A stretch of 21,607 nucleotides of DNA from Rikenellaceae bacterium (GTDB taxonomy: Bacteria; Bacteroidota; Bacteroidia; Bacteroidales; UBA932): positions 1 to 21,607 of the forward strand of contig CAAGFN010000128.1 in the NCBI GenBank assembly GCA_900769145.1, in the 5' to 3' direction. The first letter of the stretch is position 1; every line of letters begins with the position of its first letter. This document shows, piece after piece, positions 15,375 through 21,607 of this stretch. The notes beneath the pieces were generated by a model. That model did not search any database, was not told where the DNA came from, and saw only the letters and a program-made list of their open reading frames with translations. The position numbers and the translations under genes are program-made.

Positions 15375-16406
15375 ATGACGTATTGGAAATATATGAAGAA
15401 GTTTGTATATTTACGCCAGTTGCCACTAGAGGCGATTGAAATGATTATGTTGGACAGTGACAAATTCCGGGCAGAAATCTCTGCCGACCTTGGCCTTGAC
15501 AGGCTTCACATTAAAGGACAGGCCGTTTCCGTCAACAACTGCTGGCATTTCTATACGGATGGAGAGTCTGTAGATGCAATGTTCTATGACATTGACGATT
15601 TCCGGAACGGAATGAACCGGGTGTATTCCACGGCATTGCAATACAACATTCTGATACTGGCGTTCGTGCTTATGGACACACACGTCCACTTCGTGCTGTA
15701 TGGTGACTTCGGGGAGTGCAATGCCTTTCTGCATGAATATGTACGCAGGACTTCGCAATATATGGCGAAGAAATATGCTATGCGGAAGAAATTGGGCAAT
15801 TCGGAAATCAGCCACCAAAAAATTGATGATGACAGGTATCTTTTGACGGCAATCTGCTACACAATAAAAAATCCTGTCGCAGCCGGACTCCGGTACAATG
15901 CCTGGGACTATCCTTGGTCAAGCGGACCTCTCTACTTCAGGGCTTCCGGCAACTGGGCCTCTCCAAGATGGATGTCCGGGATGGATGACTATCCGGATAG
16001 CCTGACAGCCAAAAGAAATCTTATCAGAACAAGAGTACCAATCGGTGAAGGTGCCGTTCCTATGATAAATGGAATTGTCTTTCCTGGAGAATATGTGGCC
16101 TTCAAGATAGTGGAGCAGTTGTTCGGCAGCCACAGAAGTTTCAACTATTTCATGTGCACTACAAAAGAGTCGGATATTGACAATCGTGGTGGCTCCGTTA
16201 CCCGTTTGAGTATTCCAATGCAGGAAATGCGGGAACACCGGGATGCTCTTTGCCGGGAAATGTTCGGCAATGCAGGACTGCGCAGCCTGGACACGACGCG
16301 GAGAGTGAGGCTGGCAAAGGCATTGAAAAGCCGCTACAACAGTTCCACGAAGCAGATTGCCCGGCTCTGCGGCCTGGCTTACGAGGAAATCAAGAATCTT
16401 CTGTGA
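15375..16406 (+). CDS. REP-associated tyrosine transposase (RAYT), Y1/HUH family
   Basis: This 343-residue protein is a single-strand DNA transposase of the IS200/Y1 type. The HUH motif is MDTHVHFVLYG (His103 and His105), preceded by the hydrophobic strand NILILAFVL. The catalytic tyrosine is probably Tyr162 in the segment AICYTIKNPVAAGL, followed by WDYPWSS, the usual RAYT text. The C-terminal part (190-343) is long and ends in a helix-turn-helix-like TKQIARLCGLAYEEIKNLL. The first ATG (15375) lies inside a repeat copy; Met7 at 15393 is an equally good start. No promoter was recognised. The gene stands alone inside a repeat island, with cognate-looking 38-bp hairpins on both sides. RAYTs normally act on flanking REP hairpins and are domesticated rather than self-mobile; that role here is inference. 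All catalytic residues appear intact. Confidence 0.88.
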   Translation: MTYWKYMKKFVYLRQLPLEAIEMIMLDSDKFRAEISADLGLDRLHIKGQAVSVNNCWHFYTDGESVDAMFYDIDDFRNGMNRVYSTALQYNILILAFVLMDTHVHFVLYGDFGECNAFLHEYVRRTSQYMAKKYAMRKKLGNSEISHQKIDDDRYLLTAICYTIKNPVAAGLRYNAWDYPWSSGPLYFRASGNWASPRWMSGMDDYPDSLTAKRNLIRTRVPIGEGAVPMINGIVFPGEYVAFKIVEQLFGSHRSFNYFMCTTKESDIDNRGGSVTRLSIPMQEMREHRDALCREMFGNAGLRSLDTTRRVRLAKALKSRYNSSTKQIARLCGLAYEEIKNLL

Positions 16407-16430
16407 GATGTTCGCCTGGATGGGGGAGAT

Positions 16431-16455
16431 TGATTCCCAGTCAGGCCAGGACTGG
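16431..16455 (-). repeat. Class B REP-like fragment after the transposase gene
   Basis: GATTCCCAGTCAGGCCAGG (16433 onward) resembles GATTCCCGGTCAGGCAAGG at 15251, so related fragments sit on both sides of the transposase gene in the same direction. It also forms a 6-bp hairpin, CCAGTC (16437-16442) with GACTGG (16450-16455), 30 bp after the stop codon, which might help end the transcript. Confidence 0.5.
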
Positions 16456-16490
16456 CGCAGGCGGGACGCACTGGAGTGATATATGATTTT

Positions 16491-16528
16491 TAACCATCCA
16501 CGATTTGGCTCCGTATCGTGGATGGTTA
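16491..16528 (+). repeat. Sixth 38-bp class A hairpin, perfect 14-bp stem
   Basis: TAACCATCCACGAT (16491-16504) pairs perfectly with ATCGTGGATGGTTA (16515-16528) around a 10-nt loop. Length (38 bp) and stem text (ACCATCCACG and CGTGGATGGT) match the five upstream units, of which it is the most symmetrical version. It lies 84 bp after the transposase stop codon. It could serve as the recognition hairpin of the transposase or as a bidirectional terminator. Confidence 0.85.
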
Positions 16529-16637
16529 GCAATGTCAGTAATCCCGGCCGGAAAAATCCAGGTACTCCTATTATCGTCTTGGGACAATACGACATTGTGG
16601 AGACGCTTATATATACTCATCGTAGAGTTTCGTTTCA

Positions 16638-16750
16638 TTGCAATGCTTTGTCACAGAACTTCGGTGCGAGAGTGTTTTTCAGTTGTTTACACTGTCGGGC
16701 CTTGTTACCTGGCCTCGCAGCGGAGTTTCTTTGCAATGCCTTGTCGCAGA
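16638..16750 (+). repeat. 20-bp direct repeat pair in the non-coding gap
   Basis: TTGCAATGCTTTGTCACAGA (16638-16657) recurs as TTGCAATGCCTTGTCGCAGA (16731-16750), with two differences and 93 bp between starts. GAGTTTC precedes both copies. The stretch from 16529 to 16768 holds no gene that I can support; these repeats are the only structure seen in it. Confidence 0.55.
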
Positions 16751-16768
16751 GCATCATCGCACGGCTTC

Positions 16769-16916
16769 GTGCAATTCATCGAGCAGGGGGTGGGCCAAAC
16801 TGGGATAGCTGTGGGCGATTTTCTGACGCTCGATGTCGTCATTTCCGTGACACCGAGCGTGGGTGGACCGGCCACGGATATCTGTGGGCCAGGTCGCCCT
16901 GCCCGATGAATTGCAC
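16769..16916 (+). repeat. 148-bp palindrome-ended element, copy 2
   Basis: This is the partner of 15089-15236 in opposite orientation and of exactly equal length. Its ends are inverted repeats: CGTGCAATTCATCGAGCAGGG (from 16768) and, on the other strand from 16917, the same 21 bases with one change. The ends extend symmetrically to TTCGTGC at 16766 and GCACGAA at 16919. The centre forms a hairpin in which CGCTCG and TGTC pair with GACA and CGAGCG around one mismatch. The sequence after it (GACAGGAGGGGATT, 16921-16934) is also shared with the right side of copy 1. Confidence 0.75.
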
Positions 16917-16972
16917 GAAAGACAGGAGGGGATTGAGAAGCAGCAGAATCAGGGGCAGATATGCAAACCTGA

Positions 16973-17004
16973 TTTGAGAATGTGGCGCAAAGACACTATC
17001 TTTG
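16973..17004 (+). promoter_or_regulatory. dnaE: Bacteroidetes-type promoter for dnaE
   Basis: TTTG (16973-16976), a 20-bp spacer and TATCTTTG (16997-17004) match the consensus at ideal spacing. Transcription would start near 17010, giving a leader of about 93 nt. It lies 57 bp after copy 2 of the 148-bp element, so the repeat island does not interrupt it. Confidence 0.75.
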
Positions 17005-17091
17005 TTAATTGCAAACTGCCGGGCCGGAGCAGATTTTGGCGAACCGGTTCCAGAAACATCGCAAACAGAGGAATACAGCAATTATTGAACT

Positions 17092-17097
17092 GGAGGA
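17092..17097 (+). promoter_or_regulatory. dnaE: Strong Shine-Dalgarno sequence of dnaE
   Basis: GGAGGA ends 6 bp before the ATG at 17104. A good Shine-Dalgarno match is uncommon in Bacteroidetes, where most genes rely on A-rich unstructured leaders, and it fixes the dnaE start. Confidence 0.6.
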
Positions 17098-17103
17098 AAA
17101 ACA

Positions 17104-20100
17104 ATGTCTTTCGTACATCTTCACGTACATACCCAGTACTCGATACTGGACGGATTATCGTCCATTGACAAACTGTTCAAGAAAGCCGAGGCGCTGGGAA
17201 TGCCGGCATTGGCCATTACAGACCACGGCAATATGTACGGAGTGAAAGAATTCTTCAAGTATGCCGGGAAACATCCTTCAGTCAAGCCCATAATCGGCTG
17301 TGAGATATATGTTTCCAAGTTCGACCACAAGCTCAAGGACAAGGCTCACGGAGGATATTACCACCTCATTCTCCTCGCCAAGAACTACGATGGATACAAG
17401 AACCTGATGAAGATTGTATCCACAGCACATATCGAAGGAATGTACTACAGGCCGAGGGTATCGCATGAGGTCATTGAACAGTATCACGAGAACCTCATCT
17501 GCTCCTCAGCCTGTATGGCGGGAGAAATACCGAGAATGATACTTGCGGGCGATATGGAAGGGGCGGACAAGGCCATCGAATGGCACAAGAGAGTGTTCAA
17601 GGACGACTTTTACCTCGAAGTGATGCTCCACAAGACCGAGATTCCGGGCCAGTCGCTGGAGGTCTACGAAAGGGAAAAGGAATACGACGAGGTCATCTTC
17701 GACCTGGCCGAGAAGCACGGGGTCAAGGTCATCGCCACCAATGACGTGCATTTCGTGGACAAGGAGGACGGCCCTGCCCACGACAGGCTCATCTGCCTTA
17801 CCACCAACGAATACATTGACAGCCCTGACAGGCTCCGCTACACCCAGCAGGAATATCTCAAGAGCGAGGAAGAGATGGCAGCCCTCTTCCCGGGACATCC
17901 GGAAGTCATCTCCAATACATTGGAAATCAATGACAAAATCGAGAAATACAGCATTGACAGAGGTCACGTCCTGCCGAAATTTGACATTGACCCGGACTTC
18001 CTCGCCGACATTGACGCGCAGCTGGAGAAATACAAGGAGGTCATTGACTGCGGACGGACTGACAAGAACGGCAATGAGCGCGGAGAGGAATTCTGCCGCT
18101 CGGTGGCCTATCTCTGCCATCTGACCTATCAGGGAGCGCATTGGCGTTACGGGCCGGAACTCACGCCCGAGCAGGCGGAGCGCATTGACTTCGAACTCAA
18201 GACCATCTGCCGAATGGGCTTCCCGGACTACTTCCTCATCGTGTCCGACTACATCGCGGCCTCCCGTGCGGAAGGCTATATGGTCGGGCCGGGACGTGGT
18301 TCCGCTGCCGGTTCCGTAGTGGCTTACTGCCTGAAAATCACCAATCTGGACCCGATAAAGTACCAGCTCCTTTTCGAGCGTTTCCTGAACCCGGACCGAA
18401 TCAGCATGCCTGATATCGACGTGGACTTCGAGAACCTTCCGGCAGCGCACGAGTACGTGGAGAATAAATACTCTGCCGACCACGTGTCGAGGGTTATCAC
18501 CTTCGGTACAATGGCGGCGAAGAGCGCCATCAAGGACGTGGCCAGAATCAGCCGCCTCAGCATCGAGGAAAGTACCAGGCTCACTAAAATGGTACCGGAA
18601 CGCCTCAGCGAGATGAAGGAGAAGACCTATCCTTTCAATCCTAAGCTGGACGAGCTCAAACCGGGCTTCAAGGCATTCGAAGAAGAGGTGGAAGTGCCTG
18701 ACCCTGAGAATGAAGGCCAGACCGTCAAGGTCAAGAAATGGTTCCAGAAGGGAAAGGAGGAAGTGGATGTCAAGATAACATTGGCCAACTGTTACCGCCT
18801 CGTGCCGGAGTTCATCAACGAGCTCGAGAACGGTACCGACCTGGTGAAGGAAGTCCTGCATTACGCCCTCCAGCTCGAGGGCAGCATACGCCAGGTGGGA
18901 GTCCACGCCTGCGCCACCATCATCGGCCGCGGAAACCTCACCGACTACATCCCGATCTGCCTCTCCGTGGACAAGGAAACCGGCCAGAACGTCTGGACAT
19001 CCCAGTATGACGGACACTACATCGAGGACGTGGGAATGCTGAAGATGGACTTCCTCGGTCTCAACACGCTCACCATCATACACCAATGCCTGGACCTCAT
19101 CAAGAAGAGAACCGGAGAAGTCATTGACATTGAGGCGATTGACATTGCCGACAAACCGACATACGAACTCTACGGACGCGGCGACACCATCAGCGTATTC
19201 CAGTTCGAGTCCCCGGGAATGATGAACTGGCTCCAGAAACTGCATCCGGAGAGGTTCGAGGACCTGATTGCGATGAACGCCCTCTACCGTCCGGGCCCGA
19301 TGGATTACATCCCGTCGTTCGTGGCCAGAAAGCTCGGCCAGGAGCCGATTGAGTACGACCTCCCGGACATGGAGGAGTATCTCAATGATACTTACGGAGT
19401 TACCGTTTACCAGGAGCAGGTCATGCTGCTTTCCCAGAAACTTGCCGGATTCACCAAGGGTGAGGCGGACAAACTCCGAAAGGCAATGGGAAAGAAGTTG
19501 ATAGATGTCCTCAACTCCCTGAAGGACAAGTTCATGCAGGGAGGAATCGCCCATGGGCATCCGGAGAAAGTCCTCGACAAGATATGGAAAGACTGGGAGA
19601 AATTCGCCCAGTATGCGTTCAACAAGTCCCACGCCACCTGCTACGCCTGGGTCAGCTACCAGACAGGCTGGCTGAAATGCCATTATCCTTCTGAATTCCA
19701 GGCCGCCAACCTGAGCTGCAATCTCTCCAAGATGGATGAGATAAAGAAGATAATGGCGGACTGCAAACGCCACAAAATCAAGGTGTTGAACCCGGATGTC
19801 AATGAGAGCGACGCAAACTTCACCGTCAACAAAAAAGGCGACATCCACTTCGGAATGGGCGGAATGAAGGGCTTCGGGGCCAACATCGTGGATGCCATCG
19901 TCAGGGAAAGGGATACGAACGGCCTGTACAAGGACATCTACGACTTCTGCGAGAGGATGTCCGGCACGGTGAACCGCAAGGCCATGGAGTCATTGGTCTA
20001 TGCGGGAGCCTTCGACTCCTTCGGCATTGAAAGAAGCCGGTATTTCCTGCCGGGAAAGAGCGGGGCGCAGTTCATTGACGAACTCATGGACTATGCGGCC

Positions 20101-20898
20101 ATCACGAAGAAGAATGCGGAGGACGATGCCGCTTCGCTATTCGGCGAGGTGGAGGAACTGAAGGCAGAGAAACCTGAGCCGCCTGCAATCACCGGAGAGA
20201 TTGATAACCTGGAACTTCTGAAGAAGGAGAAGGATATCGTGGGAATGTATCTCTCGGAGCACCCGCTGAAGAAATACGAGTTCGAAATCGAGAACTTCAC
20301 GACCTGCCCGCTGACCGAACTGGATGCCCTCGTGGCCCAATGCGACAAGGAACGCAAACCGCAGAAGGTCAATATTGCCGGCCTCATAACAAGCTCTGAG
20401 ACAAAGACTTCCAAGAGTGGAAAACCATACGCCAGAGTCAATATCGAGGATTTCAGCGGAACCTACGAACTCTCCCTGTTCGGCAAGGACTACGAAACCT
20501 TCATGTCCTATCTCAATGACCATACGGCCATCTACATTGAGGGCGAAATCAAGGAAAGCTACTATGTCAAGCCGGAGGAGAAGGAAAAGGCTGCCACCGT
20601 GCCTTACAAGTTCAGGGTGAAGAACATAAGCCTCCTCGGCAACATCGCCGAAAGGATGGTGGCGGGCTTCGTAATCGAAATCAGCACCACAATGCTGAAC
20701 AAGGAATTCCGGAAGAACCTGATGAACGCCATCAAGTGCAGCAAGGGCAACATCCCTCTCTCCATCTTCCTCGTTGACCCGAAGACCAAGTATCAAATCG
20801 AGTTCCTGTCGAAGAAATTCCAGGTGGCAGTGACATCGGACTTCATCGCAGATGTCAAGAATCTCGGGGTAAGGTACAAAATCCTGCCCAAGAAATAG
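17104..20898 (+). CDS. dnaE: DNA polymerase III alpha subunit
   Basis: The 1264-residue catalytic subunit of the chromosomal replicase works with the beta clamp and clamp loader. The N-terminal PHP domain begins with HLHVHTQYSILDG (His5, His7, His9). The C-family polymerase core has GPGRGSAAGS (395-404) and the catalytic aspartates of PDIDVDF (436-442); the MLKMDFLGLNTL segment follows. Helix-hairpin-helix and palm/fingers text such as NALYRPGPMDYIPSFV and KGEADKLRKAMGKK are intact. An internal SLFG near 1011 resembles a beta-clamp-binding site. The OB fold begins near 1085 (VNIAGLITS). It is longer than the E. coli protein (about 1160), partly because of inserts such as the acidic one around EEEVEVPDPENEGQTV. 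No intein or frameshift is present. It has its own promoter and converges with the regulator gene 8 bp downstream. Confidence 0.98.
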   Translation: MSFVHLHVHTQYSILDGLSSIDKLFKKAEALGMPALAITDHGNMYGVKEFFKYAGKHPSVKPIIGCEIYVSKFDHKLKDKAHGGYYHLILLAKNYDGYKNLMKIVSTAHIEGMYYRPRVSHEVIEQYHENLICSSACMAGEIPRMILAGDMEGADKAIEWHKRVFKDDFYLEVMLHKTEIPGQSLEVYEREKEYDEVIFDLAEKHGVKVIATNDVHFVDKEDGPAHDRLICLTTNEYIDSPDRLRYTQQEYLKSEEEMAALFPGHPEVISNTLEINDKIEKYSIDRGHVLPKFDIDPDFLADIDAQLEKYKEVIDCGRTDKNGNERGEEFCRSVAYLCHLTYQGAHWRYGPELTPEQAERIDFELKTICRMGFPDYFLIVSDYIAASRAEGYMVGPGRGSAAGSVVAYCLKITNLDPIKYQLLFERFLNPDRISMPDIDVDFENLPAAHEYVENKYSADHVSRVITFGTMAAKSAIKDVARISRLSIEESTRLTKMVPERLSEMKEKTYPFNPKLDELKPGFKAFEEEVEVPDPENEGQTVKVKKWFQKGKEEVDVKITLANCYRLVPEFINELENGTDLVKEVLHYALQLEGSIRQVGVHACATIIGRGNLTDYIPICLSVDKETGQNVWTSQYDGHYIEDVGMLKMDFLGLNTLTIIHQCLDLIKKRTGEVIDIEAIDIADKPTYELYGRGDTISVFQFESPGMMNWLQKLHPERFEDLIAMNALYRPGPMDYIPSFVARKLGQEPIEYDLPDMEEYLNDTYGVTVYQEQVMLLSQKLAGFTKGEADKLRKAMGKKLIDVLNSLKDKFMQGGIAHGHPEKVLDKIWKDWEKFAQYAFNKSHATCYAWVSYQTGWLKCHYPSEFQAANLSCNLSKMDEIKKIMADCKRHKIKVLNPDVNESDANFTVNKKGDIHFGMGGMKGFGANIVDAIVRERDTNGLYKDIYDFCERMSGTVNRKAMESLVYAGAFDSFGIERSRYFLPGKSGAQFIDELMDYAAITKKNAEDDAASLFGEVEELKAEKPEPPAITGEIDNLELLKKEKDIVGMYLSEHPLKKYEFEIENFTTCPLTELDALVAQCDKERKPQKVNIAGLITSSETKTSKSGKPYARVNIEDFSGTYELSLFGKDYETFMSYLNDHTAIYIEGEIKESYYVKPEEKEKAATVPYKFRVKNISLLGNIAERMVAGFVIEISTTMLNKEFRKNLMNAIKCSKGNIPLSIFLVDPKTKYQIEFLSKKFQVAVTSDFIADVKNLGVRYKILPKK

Positions 20899-20906
20899 GC
20901 CCCTGA

Positions 20907-21607
20907 TCAGCCCTGGCGGTACTCCTTAGGGGTCTTGCCGTAGATTTTCGTGAACTCCCGGTAGAAATAGGATTTGTTGGAGATGCCCACATTGTACATC
21001 ACCTCCTGGACCGTCATATCGGAATTTTTCAGAAGCCGGGCCGCCGACTCGAAACGGTACTGCTTCAGGAATTCGCTCGGGGTCTGGCCGGTAATCTTCT
21101 TGAAACGGCGGTAGAAGTTCCTGGAACTCAGGCCCATAAGGTCCGCGAGGCGTTCCAGGTTGAAATTCTCGTCGGTGAGATTCTCCTTCATTGACAGTAT
21201 GGCCTTGTCTACGAACTCCTTGTCCGGATTGTGCATTACCTTGCTGTTTACAATGGTCCTGGCACTCTCAGGAGCATCATACCAGTCCTTCAGCATCTTC
21301 CTGTTGGAAAGCAGGCGCTCAGCCGCAGCCTTGACCACCGAAACGGAGAAAGGCTTGGTGAAATATGCGTCAGCCCCGGAATCCATTCCCTCAATCTGGT
21401 CCTGTTCAGTCACTCTGGCGGAACAAACTATCACAGGGATACTCCTGCGGTACTTGTCCGCCCTGAGCCTTTTCACGAGTTCGAAACCGTCATCCCTGCC
21501 GTTCATCACGACATCGGTTATGATGAGGTCCGGCACGGACTGTTCCAGCAATTCCTCCGCCTCTCCGGCGCCTGAAGCCTCAATGACTCTGTAACCATCT
21601 GAAAATG
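20907..21607 (-). CDS. Receiver plus AraC-type DNA-binding regulator, C-terminal part
   Basis: The reading frame runs off the right edge, so the N-terminus is missing; 232 residues are visible. The first part is a response-regulator receiver domain: PDLIITDVVM with the phospho-acceptor aspartate, the VIVCSA strand and the conserved lysine in YFTKPFS. The second part is an AraC-type domain of two helix-turn-helix units (FNLERLADLMGLSSRNFYRRF and MTVQEVMYNVGISNKSYFYREF) ending TPKEYRQG. This order is that of the C-terminus of Bacteroidetes hybrid two-component sensors, which often control polysaccharide or envelope loci; a stand-alone regulator is also possible. A TTG at 21551 is not a real start because the receiver domain continues upstream in frame (DGYRVIEASGAGEAEELLE). 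It converges with dnaE. Confidence 0.9.
   Translation of the reverse strand, partial: FSDGYRVIEASGAGEAEELLEQSVPDLIITDVVMNGRDDGFELVKRLRADKYRRSIPVIVCSARVTEQDQIEGMDSGADAYFTKPFSVSVVKAAAERLLSNRKMLKDWYDAPESARTIVNSKVMHNPDKEFVDKAILSMKENLTDENFNLERLADLMGLSSRNFYRRFKKITGQTPSEFLKQYRFESAARLLKNSDMTVQEVMYNVGISNKSYFYREFTKIYGKTPKEYRQG

Noticed and set aside
14755..15426. 223-codon open frame on the minus strand
   Set aside because: It crosses the hairpin array, the 148-bp element and the 21-bp repeats, and its product has no recognisable domain; it is a chance opening in GC-rich repeats.
16505..16909. 134-codon plus-strand frame after the transposase gene
   Set aside because: It begins inside the hairpin loop and runs through the direct repeats and the 148-bp element; no domain or plausible initiation site.
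17506..19848. 780-codon frame opposite dnaE
   Set aside because: A shadow of dnaE codon bias; the product shows no family features while dnaE is intact on the other strand.
20896..20912. Bidirectional terminator between dnaE and the regulator
   Set aside because: Only a short CTGATCAG palindrome is present, without a strong stem or T-runs.
21549..21551. TTG as the start of the receiver/AraC regulator
   Set aside because: The frame continues upstream with receiver-domain text to the window edge, so the gene is truncated by the edge and does not start here.

Overview
The window looks like chromosomal DNA from a member of the Bacteroidales with a moderately GC-rich genome. I infer this from Bacteroidetes-type promoters (TTTG, about 19-22 bp, then TAnnTTTG), from families largely found in that phylum (the DUF4271 protein beside hemD, bacterial DUF2723 membrane proteins, a fused aspartokinase/homoserine dehydrogenase), and from an AraC-type response regulator of the kind seen in its hybrid two-component systems. 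The genus cannot be told from this sequence alone.

Left part, minus strand (1-6239). Two transcription units run leftwards. The first is yciH/SUI1, a DUF4271 membrane protein, hemD, rnpA and yidD, tightly packed and driven from 6258-6265. The second has its own promoter at 3656-3686, next to the yidD stop codon. It carries metX, thrA and asd (cut by the left edge), covering the aspartate branch to homoserine and O-acetylhomoserine.

Middle part, plus strand (6280-14228). A strong Bacteroidetes promoter, interlocked with the divergent yciH promoter, starts an apparent five-gene operon: a large DUF2723 GT-C-type membrane protein, lepA, a family 2 glycosyltransferase, menA and metY. MetY would use the O-acetylhomoserine made by MetX, so the methionine pathway is split between two divergent units.

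Repeat island (14229-17103). About 1.1 kb before and 0.6 kb after a single gene is packed with palindromic repeats. The gene encodes a REP-associated-type Y1/HUH transposase (RAYT). Around it lie a long inverted repeat of BIME type, three 42-43 bp tandem units, five 38-bp hairpin units repeating every 51-52 bp, 21-bp tandem repeats, a sixth 38-bp hairpin with a perfect 14-bp stem just after the gene, and two 148-bp palindrome-ended elements in opposite orientation on either side of the gene. This is the most interesting part of the window: it looks like a Bacteroidales RAYT with its own REP families and an inverted-repeat-bounded organisation.

Right part (16973-21607). dnaE has a textbook promoter and an unusually clear Shine-Dalgarno sequence. 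It converges with the C-terminal part of a receiver plus AraC regulator that runs off the right edge.
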